64,000 bases of DNA. Origin: MWAR01 sp035388825 (GTDB lineage: Bacteria > Muiribacteriota > Ozemobacteria > Ozemobacterales > Ozemobacteraceae). Positions 28,535 to 36,973 of the stretch are shown here, piece after piece. The stretch lies in contig DAOOQQ010000014.1 of NCBI GenBank assembly GCA_035388825.1, positions 1 to 64,000 of the forward strand. The letters run 5' to 3'. Each line of letters opens with the position of its first letter. Within the stretch, counting starts at the first letter, position 1. A program made the position numbers and the translations under genes. The notes beneath the pieces are model-generated. The model had not been told where the DNA came from. It searched no databases and was given only the letters and a program-made list of their open reading frames with translations.

Positions 28535-28563
28535 TTGCACAAGATCGTTCTGAAGCCTAGAAT
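28535..28563 (+). promoter_or_regulatory. Promoter of the DUF4160/DUF2442 pair
   Basis: TTGCAC (28535-28540), 17 bases, TAGAAT (28558-28563). Confidence 0.6.
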
Positions 28564-28597
28564 GAAAGAGCATGAACCCTCATGACCGACCTCACCC

Positions 28598-28858
28598 ATG
28601 CCTGAAATAAGCAGATTTTTCGGTATCATCATCACGATGAATTATGAGGATCATTCGCCTCCGCATTTCCATGTGCGTTATGGCGATCAAAAGGCAATGA
28701 TCGAGATCAGAACGATGAGGCTTCTCGAAGGCTTACTGTCACCACGGGTGTTTGGAATGGTCATGGAATGGGGTTTGCTTCATCAGGCCGAGCTTCAACG
28801 TTCATGGGACATGGCGCAACAGCATTGCGCGCTTACGAAAATATCGCCCTTGGAGTGA
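28598..28858 (+). CDS. DUF4160 protein
   Basis: This 86-residue protein begins PEISRFFGIIITMNYEDHSPPHFHVRYG, the hallmark of DUF4160, with conserved HSPPHFHV. Members occur next to DUF2442 genes and have been suspected to form toxin-antitoxin-like pairs; biochemical proof is lacking. Codon use is clearly more AT-rich than in the surrounding genes (for example GAT, CAT, AAA, ATG runs), a sign of recent acquisition. It is followed after 4 nt by its DUF2442 partner. Confidence 0.85.
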   Translation: MPEISRFFGIIITMNYEDHSPPHFHVRYGDQKAMIEIRTMRLLEGLLSPRVFGMVMEWGLLHQAELQRSWDMAQQHCALTKISPLE

Positions 28859-28862
28859 AACT

Positions 28863-29159
28863 ATGCTGCCTGATATAACAGTCGTTGAAGTCCTTGGAGA
28901 GTATCGGTTACGCCTGACCTTTGATGATGGAAATATCGGCGTCGTCGATCTGGCAAGCCGACTATGTTTTTCAGGCATTTTTGCCCCTCTCCAGGATCCG
29001 GATTTTTTCAACAAGGTCCGTGTCGATCCAGAGCTGGGTACCATCTGCTGGCCGAATGGGGCAGACCTTGATCCGGTCGTTCTCTATTCCTGGGCTTTCA
29101 ACACCCCCATTCCGGACTATTCCGGCAAGCCTGCCCAGCCGAAAGGCAAGGTCGCGTAA
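28863..29159 (+). CDS. DUF2442 protein
   Basis: The 98-residue product matches DUF2442: RLTFDDGNIGVVDLASRL, then FAPLQDPDFFNKVRVDPELGT and ICWPNGADLDPVVLY. It is the usual companion of DUF4160, with TTGGAG ahead of ATG 28863. The C-terminus (PAQPKGKVA) is a basic tail. AT-rich codon use matches its partner, supporting arrival as one unit. Function unknown. Confidence 0.85.
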   Translation: MLPDITVVEVLGEYRLRLTFDDGNIGVVDLASRLCFSGIFAPLQDPDFFNKVRVDPELGTICWPNGADLDPVVLYSWAFNTPIPDYSGKPAQPKGKVA

Positions 29160-29165
29160 CCCGTC

Positions 29166-29408
29166 ATGTGGGTCGGGCTGTTTTTCTTTTGTCTGTTTCT
29201 GCTGTTTCTGGGCTTTTTCCTCTACGGCCTGGACCAGTGGGACCAGTTGTTCGCCCCTCCCGACGAAACGGCCGCCACCACCGAGGAAGCGCATGCTCAG
29301 CCGGACCGCCCGGGGCAGCGGGCTGCGCTGTGGTTTCTGGTGATCGGCCTCGGCGTGATCGCGGTGATGACCGATCTCTCCGATTTTTTCAGCCGCCCCT
29401 TCAGCTGA
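29166..29408 (+). CDS. Small membrane protein, two helices
   Basis: The 80-residue frame has membrane helices at about 2-21 and 53-70 separated by an acidic, polar loop (APPDETAATTEEAHAQPD). It begins 6 nt after the DUF2442 stop but uses GC-rich codons like the rest of the genome, so it may be native. No family is recognised and no clear Shine-Dalgarno is present. It could be a genuine operon member or a chance frame; the coding-like third positions favour the former. Confidence 0.5.
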   Translation: MWVGLFFFCLFLLFLGFFLYGLDQWDQLFAPPDETAATTEEAHAQPDRPGQRAALWFLVIGLGVIAVMTDLSDFFSRPFS

Positions 29409-29447
29409 CCCAGAATCAACGAACCACAGAGACACCGAGCAACAGCT

Positions 29448-29539
29448 TCATCACGGAGAACACAGAGGACACAAAGAATTCACAGAGAATCGGAACATTC
29501 TCCGTGCAGCCTCTGTGTTCTTCGTGTCCTCTGTGATGA
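29448..29539. repeat. Long inverted repeat (CACAGAG family)
   Basis: The arms 29448-29488 and 29499-29539 are imperfect reverse complements of about 41 nt with a 10-nt loop, the largest member of this family in the window. The units are CACAGAGGACAC and CACGGAGAACAC. Confidence 0.7.
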
Positions 29540-29599
29540 GCGTTTTCCTCGTCTTCTGTTCCGAAATTTGTGTGGTTTTTCAGCGGTTCTTCGTGCCTC

Positions 29600-29620
29600 G
29601 GGCGGGTTTCAAACCCGCCC
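29600..29620. repeat. GGGCGGGTTT palindrome
   Basis: GGGCGGGTTT, C, AAACCCGCCC: a perfect dyad around one base, followed by CCTGCGGATG. It is a copy of the 9267-9287 element. Confidence 0.75.
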
Positions 29621-29719
29621 CTGCGGATGATGGGCGAAATCCCGACAGGGCGCTATGACTCTGTGTCGCCGTGGCGAAACGGGTTTCGTGTCGTGGTGAC
29701 GCGGTGGTGTGTTTTTCGG

Positions 29720-31330
29720 TCAGTCGTTCAGGCGCAGGACGGTGCAGGCGATCGAGGCGCCCGTCTGCTGGCCCGAAACGTCGACGGCCTGCATGTAGAG
29801 GGCTGAGGAATCGGCCGTGTAACCGGCCGGTGGACCGATGACGAACATCGACATCGCCCCGGCACTGATGCTGCCCTGGAATCCGCCGCCAAACGAGTGC
29901 GTAGCCGACGTCACAGCGATATCAAAGTCGGCCGTATACTTCTGATGCGCGGGAATGGCGCTCCATGCCTCACCTGCCAACCTGTTCCGGTTCAGCTCGG
30001 CAAACACGGTTTTCTTCCAGTTGGCCTGGATATCGGAAAAACTGCGTAGCTGGGAATTCGAATGATTCGCAAAGGCCGCGTTGATATTTGCCGCTCCCTG
30101 CAGGCCGGAGGTGACGAGACTCCGGATGCGATCCGCACCGCCCTGCTCATAGAGATAATGCGCAAACAGTCCTACACAGCCGTATTCCCAAAGCTCGTTG
30201 GAGAAAATGGTCAGTTGCGTCTTTGAAATATAGCTCACATAATCATTATATCTGCCTTCACCTGCGAGATCACCAACCAAAAGCCGGTATCTGATTTCCG
30301 CCCCCATCGACAACGCCTCGTCGAGCCAGACTTCCTCATCGACGACGCTGCCCATCCGATAATTCACTTTTTTCAGACGATCGGAATAATTGATCAGGTG
30401 CTGAAACTCGTGAGCAATCGTCTCGCAGGTCGCATCGAGCCAGGCTTCATCCTTCCAGGAAGCATCGGGCGTCCACATGCAGAACATATCCCGCTGATTG
30501 CTGTCGGAAGAAGTTGTAAAGTTTTCGGGATCGAAAAATCCCGCATATCTCTTCCGTGTCACCAGAGGGGACAGGAACACGGCCACCTTGCCATCCCCGT
30601 CCAGATCATAGGAGGGGCCATATCCGACCGTCATCAGGGGATATATTTTTTTGTCGAAATTATCCACCATCTCATCGAGCTGGGCATCCGTGATGGCATA
30701 GGCTCCTGCCACGGCGCTGAGACCGCCGTATTCGACAGGATCGACGAACAGCTTGCAATAGGTGCCGATCCGGCGCAGCACGCCCGTGCGGCTCGAGTAA
30801 GTCGGAAATTCCAAGGTTCCCCCCGAGTAAATCCGGAAGGGGACGGTCTGGCCGAGCTGCTCGGTGGTGGTGAGGGGCTTCACCGAAGCGGCGATATTCG
30901 CCCGAATCGAACCCCGCTGTGAGAGCTTCCGCGCTTTCTTCAGGAACGGCGTTCCGCAGAGGGGGCGGGAAGCGGGCTGGATCGCGGCTTCGCTGGCGCG
31001 GATGTCGGCCAGGCCCGGGGAGCCGCCGCCGTTCACCTTTATCGTGGTGGCAGCGCCGCCGTTCACGAGGAGGACGGCGTATTTTTCGTTCCGGGTCGCG
31101 GTCGGAAGGCCGAGGGCGAGAGCACCCTGGGTGAACGAGCTCTCGACGCTCTTGCCGGCAGCCGAAAGTTGGGCGGTCGTCAGGGGGACGAGCGGAGTGT
31201 CGGGCAGCGACGGCGCGGTTCCGACGGGATTGCCCCCCCCTCCGCCGCCGCAGCCGGCGAGAGAGAGAATGATGAAAGATATAGCACAAGCAATACAAGC
31301 GCCTCGGATAAGGCCGGCGGAATGTGGCAT
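29720..31330 (-). CDS. Zinc metallopeptidase lipoprotein (HEFQH gluzincin)
   Basis: The 536-residue precursor has a lipoprotein signal ending LSLAGC (residues about 22-27) followed by a Gly run, so it is tethered to a membrane. The catalytic motif HEFQHLINY lies near residue 300, with the downstream glutamate of WLDEALSMGAE about 30 residues later. This HExxH..E pattern is typical of gluzincins, here closest to M30/hyicolysin-like secreted peptidases. A YDLDGDGKVAVFLSPL segment before it resembles a Ca-binding loop. It is probably a protein-degrading enzyme on the cell surface or in the periplasm. AAGGAG lies upstream of the 31330 start. An AT-rich patch (30233-30265) sits between the active site and the C-terminal part. 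Confidence 0.8.
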   Translation of the reverse strand: MPHSAGLIRGACIACAISFIILSLAGCGGGGGGNPVGTAPSLPDTPLVPLTTAQLSAAGKSVESSFTQGALALGLPTATRNEKYAVLLVNGGAATTIKVNGGGSPGLADIRASEAAIQPASRPLCGTPFLKKARKLSQRGSIRANIAASVKPLTTTEQLGQTVPFRIYSGGTLEFPTYSSRTGVLRRIGTYCKLFVDPVEYGGLSAVAGAYAITDAQLDEMVDNFDKKIYPLMTVGYGPSYDLDGDGKVAVFLSPLVTRKRYAGFFDPENFTTSSDSNQRDMFCMWTPDASWKDEAWLDATCETIAHEFQHLINYSDRLKKVNYRMGSVVDEEVWLDEALSMGAEIRYRLLVGDLAGEGRYNDYVSYISKTQLTIFSNELWEYGCVGLFAHYLYEQGGADRIRSLVTSGLQGAANINAAFANHSNSQLRSFSDIQANWKKTVFAELNRNRLAGEAWSAIPAHQKYTADFDIAVTSATHSFGGGFQGSISAGAMSMFVIGPPAGYTADSSALYMQAVDVSGQQTGASIACTVLRLND

Positions 31331-31429
31331 CTGTTCGAACGACTCCTTCGAGGCCCGGCCATCTGACGCGCCCGGGCAGCCCTTCATTCTACCCCGCCAC
31401 AAGCCGGGTTTCAACGCCCGAAGAGGCGA

Positions 31430-31828
31430 TCAGGGGCGGGGCGGTCGTTTCGAATACGGGGCAAAGGCATCTTGGGTCATGGGAAAGTGTTTCACCTTCA
31501 AACTTGCCAGGGAAAGCCCAAATTCCTTTGCCGTTGCTGCAATCAGGGCATCCGCCAAACTCACGGAATGGCTTTTCCCAAAGGCGCGCCTGAACAAGCC
31601 GGCGATGATCGCGATATTCATCGTAACATCGATGACATGGCACGCATTGAGGGCGCTTTCGAGGGTGCGTCGCTCGGCCCCTTCGCGTATTCCCGAATAG
31701 AGTTCGCCGACGGTTATGGCAGAAATGTGGACACGCGGAAACTTCGAGCGAATGAACTCGACGGCTTCCGATCGACCTCTCAGAAAGTCGATGAAAACAT
31801 CTGTATCAACGAGACAATCGCTCTTCAT
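31430..31828 (-). CDS. VapC-type PIN-domain toxin
   Basis: The 132-residue PIN ribonuclease shows the acidic residues of the family: D of VDTDVFIDFL (near 8), E of VGELYSGI (near 43) and D of SLADALIAATA (near 98). VapC toxins cleave RNA, often initiator tRNA or rRNA, when the antitoxin is lost. The start at 31828 overlaps the antitoxin stop by ATGA, the standard order of antitoxin first. Confidence 0.88.
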   Translation of the reverse strand: MKSDCLVDTDVFIDFLRGRSEAVEFIRSKFPRVHISAITVGELYSGIREGAERRTLESALNACHVIDVTMNIAIIAGLFRRAFGKSHSVSLADALIAATAKEFGLSLASLKVKHFPMTQDAFAPYSKRPPRP

Positions 31829-32091
31829 CGACGCTTCCGATGCGTGTTCGACGGAAGCGGTCTTGCATCCCACTCACGACGAAGTATTTTCGTGTCGGGA
31901 AGGTCCTCACGATCTTTCCACAGTCCGGCTGCGGCCATGAGATCGCTCAGCTTTCGGTGTTCTTCGGCAGACTCGAGATACCGCTCCAATGCCTCATTGA
32001 TGAGCTCACCCTCGTTTTTCCCCGTGCGAGCGGCCAACAACTGGAGCACTTCCAACTGTTCTTCAGAAATTCGGATCTGCTTTCGCGGCAT
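31825..32091 (-). CDS. Ribbon-helix-helix antitoxin of the VapC pair
   Basis: The 88-residue protein begins MPRKQIRISEEQLEVLQLLAARTGKNEGELINEALERYL, a ribbon-helix-helix DNA-binding domain. The C-terminal half (KLSDLMAAAGLWKDREDLPD) would wrap the toxin. It probably represses its own operon. ATG 32091 has AGGGAG upstream; a TTG two codons earlier is less likely. Confidence 0.85.
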   Translation of the reverse strand: MPRKQIRISEEQLEVLQLLAARTGKNEGELINEALERYLESAEEHRKLSDLMAAAGLWKDREDLPDTKILRREWDARPLPSNTHRKRR

Positions 32092-32159
32092 GGGCAACTC
32101 CCTGTCATGCGGTTTCCGCTCGATGGTTCATCTCCACTGTATCACAGGTGAAAGTCCGT

Positions 32160-32486
32160 CTACGAGCCTGGCGTATTCGTTCCTCCACTCTTCAAGGTCA
32201 CGAGGGTGGCGCCCCAGGAGCCGGCGTCGAGGTCGGCGAGACGGAACCCGGCGACGGCGGGGTGGCGTTCGAGCAGGGCGTGGACGGTGCGGCGGAGGTT
32301 GCCGATTCCCTTGCCGTGGATGATGCGCAGATGCAGGATGCCGCGTTCGAGGCAGGCGTCGATGTAATCCGCCACGACCCCCTTCACCTCGGCCGGCCGG
32401 AAGGTGTGGAGATCGAGCGTGCCGTCGATGGGCAGCTCGACAGGCTCGTCATCGGGAGGCAAAGCCCCGTTTCGATCGCGCTTCAT
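32160..32486 (-). CDS. Smr-domain protein
   Basis: This stand-alone Smr domain has 108 residues, with the hallmarks LDLHTFRPAEV (near 27) and IIHGKGIGNLRRTV (near 67). Smr domains of MutS2-type proteins nick or bind DNA or RNA and in some cases act on collided ribosomes. A longer frame to 32669 exists but would overlap the promoter side of the divergent SPFH gene and has no motif content, so the start at M 32486 (after GAGCGGG) is used. Confidence 0.8.
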   Translation of the reverse strand: MKRDRNGALPPDDEPVELPIDGTLDLHTFRPAEVKGVVADYIDACLERGILHLRIIHGKGIGNLRRTVHALLERHPAVAGFRLADLDAGSWGATLVTLKSGGTNTPGS

Positions 32487-32652
32487 CCCGCTCAGAATAG
32501 GCCCCACACCCCTTCCCGCGCAAGCACCTGCACCCCGGCAGGGAAGGGGATTTGACCGCCTGCTGCGCCAAAATATTTGCCGCATGCGCGCACAGCGATG
32601 GGCGCGTACGCTATCATGGGGGGAGCAATCATCATTGCATGGGAGGAAGGAT

Positions 32653-33819
32653 ATGGGTTTTTTCACCAATCAGCTCCGTTCGGTCATCGAGTGGAAGGAT
32701 CCATCGCCGGACGTTTTGATCTGGCGCTGGGATGGAGCCAACGACGAGTTGAAGAACGCCTCGAAGCTGCTCGTGAATCCCGGTCAGGCAGCCATTTTTG
32801 TGTATCAGGGTCAGGTTCAGGCCATCCACGATTATCCGGGCCTGTTCGAGCTGCACACCGCGAACATCCCGTTCTGGACGACGATCAGCAAGATCATGCA
32901 GGGCTTCACGTCCGAGCACAAGGCGAACATCTATTTCGTGCGCATGACCGAGTTCATGAACCAGAAGTGGGGCACGAAGGCCCCGATCAAGTATGACGAC
33001 CCGAAGTACAAGTTCCCTGTCGGACTGCGCGCGTTCGGGAACTTCTCGTTCCGTCTGGTGAACCCGCGCGGGTTCTTCACGGAAGTGACCAGCAACCGAG
33101 ATGTCTACACGATCACCGAGATCCGGAACATCATCGTCGACCGGCTTCTGACGCCGCTCACCGATCTGTTCGCGGAGTCCGGCTTCAGCTACTCCGAGAT
33201 CGACCGCAACCGGGTCGAACTGTCCGAGAAGCTGCAGAAGATGGTCGGGCCGGTCTTGACGCCGCTCGGCTTCGAACTGACCGACTTTCGCATCGAGAAC
33301 ACCGATTTCGACGAGGACACCAAGAAGCGCATCGACAAGATCTCGGACAAGATCGCCGACGCGCACGCCATCAATGCCCTGGGCGGCGTCGATCAGGGCA
33401 GCATGCGCAACTACGCGACCGTCGAGCAGCTCAAGGCCGTCAACACGGCGGCCGGGAACCAGGGCGGCGGCGCGGGGCTCGGCATGGGCCTCGGTGCGGG
33501 TATGGGCCTCGGCCAGGGGCTTGCCGCCGGCATGATGAACCCCGGCATGGGTGCCCCTGCGGCCCCCGCCACCATCGCCTGCGCCGGCTGTCGCGCCCCG
33601 ATGGATCCGAACGCGAAGTTCTGCCCCTCGTGCGGCAAGCCGAACACCCCGGCCACGGCCGTCACGGCGAACTGCGTGAGCTGCGGCAAGCCGATGGCCG
33701 CCGGCCAGAAGTTCTGCCCCGAGTGCGGCGCCCCCCAGAGCCGCTCCTGCCCGCAATGCAAAGCTGCCATCGCCCCCGGAGCCAAGTTCTGCCCCGAGTG
33801 CGGTCAGAAAACGCAATGA
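32653..33819 (+). CDS. SPFH-domain protein with three zinc ribbons
   Basis: This 388-residue protein is like the 'virion core protein'/YdjI group. Residues 1-230 form an SPFH/band-7-type domain (VIEWKDPSPDVLIWRW at the start; PVGLRAFGNFSFRLVNP at about 120). A Gly/Met-rich linker follows (about 275-300), then three tandem double-CxxC zinc ribbons (CAGCRAP..CPSC, CVSCGKP..CPEC, CPQCKAA..CPEC). Relatives form membrane-associated assemblies and are induced by envelope stress in some bacteria. There is no obvious signal peptide. GGAGGAAGG precedes the start, and the terminator is at 33841-33864. The convergent neighbour also carries zinc ribbons, which may mean a shared complex. Confidence 0.85.
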   Translation: MGFFTNQLRSVIEWKDPSPDVLIWRWDGANDELKNASKLLVNPGQAAIFVYQGQVQAIHDYPGLFELHTANIPFWTTISKIMQGFTSEHKANIYFVRMTEFMNQKWGTKAPIKYDDPKYKFPVGLRAFGNFSFRLVNPRGFFTEVTSNRDVYTITEIRNIIVDRLLTPLTDLFAESGFSYSEIDRNRVELSEKLQKMVGPVLTPLGFELTDFRIENTDFDEDTKKRIDKISDKIADAHAINALGGVDQGSMRNYATVEQLKAVNTAAGNQGGGAGLGMGLGAGMGLGQGLAAGMMNPGMGAPAAPATIACAGCRAPMDPNAKFCPSCGKPNTPATAVTANCVSCGKPMAAGQKFCPECGAPQSRSCPQCKAAIAPGAKFCPECGQKTQ

Positions 33820-33840
33820 TATAATACCTATTCAGACACA

Positions 33841-33864
33841 AAACCCCGCCGTCCGGCGGGGTTT
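33841..33864. terminator. Bidirectional terminator
   Basis: AAACCCCGCC, GTCC, GGCGGGGTTT: a perfect 10-bp stem with A's before and T's after, placed between convergent genes, so it can end both transcripts. Confidence 0.9.
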
Positions 33865-33888
33865 TGTGTTTCTGGGAAAGGCGAAAGT

Positions 33889-35985
33889 TCAGGAGGGATT
33901 CTTTTTGCTCTCGGCGATGGCCTTTTTCGCTTCGGCGTAGATACGGCTGCGCTCCTGCGAGACGAGCAGCTTCACGTCGGCAGGCGACAGGCCGAACCGG
34001 GAGGCGAAGCCCTGCAGGGCGGCCAGTTCGTCGTTCGAGAGGCGGCCGTCCGCCAGGGCCATGGCGGCCATGTTGCGCAGCAGACTGCGCGCTGCGACGG
34101 GATCGTTCGGGACGGGCAGCGTCGAGACATCGCCAGCTCCGGCCTGACGGGCATTCTGGATCATCGCGTCGAGGATCGCACCGTCCACCCGGCATCGGAT
34201 CGCGAAATCGCGCAGGCATCGTTCCTCGCGATCGTCGATGACGCCGTCCGACATCATCACGTGAATCATGCAGGCAAGAGCGACGTCGGGCGAGGTTGCG
34301 GACAGACTGCCTGAGTCTGCCACGACCGGAGAAGCCGACGGGCCGGGGAGATCCGGGAGCGGGCGGTCGGGGGCAACCGTGGAGACGGGCGGGATCGAAG
34401 CGGGGCGTTGCTGCCGCTTCAGGGCGAGGGTGTTCCGGTGTTCGGGGCTAGACGGCAGGATCGATTCGAGCACCCAGCCCTTCGATCCGTCGTTACGGAC
34501 GGTCTGGCAGTAGGGGCAAACGGGATCGGCGACGTTCTGTTCCGGTGCCCCGCAGTTCGGGCAGTGGGCACTGCTCAGGGAGAGGCGGGTATCGGTGACG
34601 ACGCCGTGGCGCCGCACGAACACGTGGAAGTGACGACGGGGCGGCGACATCGCGCCGATAACCTCGCGACCATCGGGCAGCCTGCGGGTGTTCTTCCCGC
34701 TCCAGGTGATCTCCACCCAGACCCGGTCGAAGGGCTCTCCGGCCTCGACGAGCTTGGCCTCGACACTCCCGATCGCACCGTCGGTGTCGTACATGCGGGT
34801 TCCATCGCCGGGACCGCGCAGGGATTCGGCCAGACCGGTCACGAAGGAGTCGAGGGCGAACTTCGCCACCGGCTCCACAGAGCCGCTCCTCATGGCGACG
34901 GCATGCCGGTAGAACACGACCGAGGCGAGATCCTCCATCTGCTGGATGCTGAAACCCGGATCGAGCGTGCGGAACGCCGCGAGCCCCGGCACGTCGGCCG
35001 CTTCGGCCCCGGTCCAGGCCGAGGCCTGGGTGATTTCGGACAGCACCCAGTCATACTCACCGGATCGAAGGAAGGAGTTGCAGACACCGCATGTCGAAGC
35101 CCTGTTCAGGCTGACCGGAGCGCTGCAGTTGGGGCAATAACCTTCGATAAGTCCCTTTCCCACGAGACTCTTCGCACCGGGCCGACGGAGGAACGACCAG
35201 TATTCCTCGAACGGCCCCGAATCGTCGGAAAGCTGCCTTCCCGTCGCCGCATCGATCTTGACATTTTTTGTATAGGCTTTGAAATAGATATGCAGCGTGT
35301 CGAACGCCTCGTCGGATTCGAGCTGGGCGATGCGGGCGTCGTGAAGCGTGATGCTGTCGATCCGATCGATGATCCCGCGCGCCTTCAGGTCGGCGAGCTG
35401 GACGGAGAACTTCTCGAAGATGGCATCGGAAAGAAACGCCTGGGCTTTTTCGAGCTTGTTTTCCGACCAGGCTTCCTGGATCAGGGCAAATGCCGCTTTG
35501 GCGCGGGTGATCATCGCTGCCGAGTTCCACGCCGGGTCGCGCTTCTTCAATGTGTCTTCGGCCCTGCGTCGCCGGAGTCCATCCTGCGCAACGACACCGC
35601 GCCGGATCGTGTGATCGACGTACCGTTCGCCGCCCTCACGGGATCCGGCGAAGACGAGCGCGATGATGAACAGGCAGAGGGGAATGCCGATCATCGGATA
35701 CTCGATGACAAGTCGGACGAGCAGATACACGACCTCCGCATCCCCGGAACTCCCACCCCCATGCCGGGAGCTGCCTCCCCCGCTCCAGCCGCTGCCCGAG
35801 GAGCCGCCCGAGTATCCGCCGGAGTAGCCCTCGCCGCCGCCGGCTCTCGCGAACACCTCGACCGCATCCAGCGCGAGAAACAGACAGAGCCCGAGAATCA
35901 AGGCACCCTTCCACCCCGGGCGAAGGCCTGAGCCGCGAAGACACCGGCTCCCCGCGTCGAATCTCGTCCGTCTGACCTTGTTCAT
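33889..35985 (-). CDS. Membrane protein with Tim44-like, zinc-ribbon and TerB-like domains
   Basis: In this 698-residue protein, a hydrophobic segment near residue 25-45 precedes a Gly/Ser-rich linker (GYSGGYSGGSSGSGWSGGG) and a second membrane segment (about 95-115). A Tim44-like domain (about 155-280; AKAAFALIQEAWSENKLEKA) and a zinc ribbon (CPNCSAP..CGVC, about 305-325) follow. Next come a second Tim44-like region, another ribbon (CPNCGAP..CPYC) and a C-terminal TerB-like helical domain (MIHVMMSDGVIDDREERCL). Domains of this kind mark membrane-linked scaffold proteins. The start at 35985 overlaps the previous gene's stop (TGATG), so the two are coupled. Residues KAYTKNVKID are encoded in an AT-rich patch at 35263-35295. 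Confidence 0.75.
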   Translation of the reverse strand: MNKVRRTRFDAGSRCLRGSGLRPGWKGALILGLCLFLALDAVEVFARAGGGEGYSGGYSGGSSGSGWSGGGSSRHGGGSSGDAEVVYLLVRLVIEYPMIGIPLCLFIIALVFAGSREGGERYVDHTIRRGVVAQDGLRRRRAEDTLKKRDPAWNSAAMITRAKAAFALIQEAWSENKLEKAQAFLSDAIFEKFSVQLADLKARGIIDRIDSITLHDARIAQLESDEAFDTLHIYFKAYTKNVKIDAATGRQLSDDSGPFEEYWSFLRRPGAKSLVGKGLIEGYCPNCSAPVSLNRASTCGVCNSFLRSGEYDWVLSEITQASAWTGAEAADVPGLAAFRTLDPGFSIQQMEDLASVVFYRHAVAMRSGSVEPVAKFALDSFVTGLAESLRGPGDGTRMYDTDGAIGSVEAKLVEAGEPFDRVWVEITWSGKNTRRLPDGREVIGAMSPPRRHFHVFVRRHGVVTDTRLSLSSAHCPNCGAPEQNVADPVCPYCQTVRNDGSKGWVLESILPSSPEHRNTLALKRQQRPASIPPVSTVAPDRPLPDLPGPSASPVVADSGSLSATSPDVALACMIHVMMSDGVIDDREERCLRDFAIRCRVDGAILDAMIQNARQAGAGDVSTLPVPNDPVAARSLLRNMAAMALADGRLSNDELAALQGFASRFGLSPADVKLLVSQERSRIYAEAKKAIAESKKNPS

Positions 35986-36797
35986 CAATTCCCTCGTTCC
36001 ATCGTCGTTCCTTCGTCTTCGAGCGGAGGCGGAGCCGGCGGTCGCAGGCCGAACCGGCCAAAAAAGCGGGCCGCCGCCTCGAGGCGCCGCTCCATCCCGC
36101 CCTCGAGAAAGACGGTGACACAGCGGGTCTCCCCGCCCGGAAACCGTCCGAACCCGGTGAACCAGACGGCTTGACGCATGGTTCCGGATTTGCCGAACAC
36201 CCGAACCGTCCCGGTGCCGCAGGGCCACTCGATCGAGGCTGTCAGAACGTGGTTCACAGAGGCTGCTCCGACTTCCCCGGCCGCGATTCGGCGCGTGAAC
36301 GCGTGCAGACGCGCGGGCGTCGTGTTCAGCATACCACCCCACACGGCGCTGCGCATTCCATTCTCGAGCCAGCGGTCGGGAACCGGCTCCCGGAAAAGCC
36401 CGCTCCGATGGACATATTCCGTCAGCCGGCCTTCGCCCAGCCGCCCCGCGACAGCCTCGAAAAAGGTGTTGCTCGAACGCAGCAGGGCATCCCGCATGCC
36501 GATCGCGACAGGGGATGATGCGACGCGCGGTTCGTTGCAGACAATGCGCGTCCCGGTTGTCAACACTCCGGCTTCAAGGCCTGCCCAGGCGATGACGAGT
36601 TTGAACACGGAAGCCGGGCATGCCCATCTCTCGACCAGATGCGGATCGCCGGACACGATCCGAACCGGCTCGCTTCCGACCGACTCGAGCAGCACCCCCC
36701 GCACCGGCTGCCCAGCCGGGCCGACGCCGGCTGCCACAACGGCGGACGAAGAAACCACCAGCACCAGAATATATATTATTTCATATACACGTTTCAT
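35985..36797 (-). CDS. Penicillin-recognising serine enzyme (class D beta-lactamase/transpeptidase-like)
   Basis: The 270-residue exported protein has signal peptide MKRVYEIIYILVLVV. Active-site order fits the transpeptidase/class D beta-lactamase fold: CPASVFK (Ser-x-x-Lys near 63), SSNTFF (Ser-x-Asn near 105) and GKSGT (in place of Lys-Thr-Gly, near 205). It either cuts beta-lactams or trims peptidoglycan. Its coupling to the Tim44/TerB membrane protein argues for an envelope role. The ATG at 36797 is used; a TTG three codons upstream is possible. The first codons are very AT-rich (ATA, TAT, ATT), unlike the rest of the gene. Confidence 0.75.
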   Translation of the reverse strand: MKRVYEIIYILVLVVSSSAVVAAGVGPAGQPVRGVLLESVGSEPVRIVSGDPHLVERWACPASVFKLVIAWAGLEAGVLTTGTRIVCNEPRVASSPVAIGMRDALLRSSNTFFEAVAGRLGEGRLTEYVHRSGLFREPVPDRWLENGMRSAVWGGMLNTTPARLHAFTRRIAAGEVGAASVNHVLTASIEWPCGTGTVRVFGKSGTMRQAVWFTGFGRFPGGETRCVTVFLEGGMERRLEAAARFFGRFGLRPPAPPPLEDEGTTMERGN

Positions 36798-36910
36798 TAT
36801 ATCCAAGGGGCCGAACCGATAGATACAACGAGACAGAGCGGTTGTCCGGATACAGAGGGGATGGACGGAAGAGGCTCAAGGAGCCGCACCCGGGCCGAGG
36901 CCTTCGCATC

Positions 36911-36919
36911 TGCTATACT
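36911..36919 (+). promoter_or_regulatory. Extended -10 promoter
   Basis: TGCTATACT, about 55 nt before the start at 36974; no clear -35. Confidence 0.45.
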
Positions 36920-36973
36920 CATCGGTGGTTCACCCTCAGGATACCGATTTTCAGGGCGGGAGACAAATTTCCC

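Larger units (their letters stand above)
29409..29719. other. Repeat-filled intergenic gap
   Basis: No gene is supported. The gap contains the CACAGAG-family inverted repeat, the GGGCGGGTTT palindrome and a short stretch (about 29621-29660) with no recognisable content. Confidence 0.6.
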
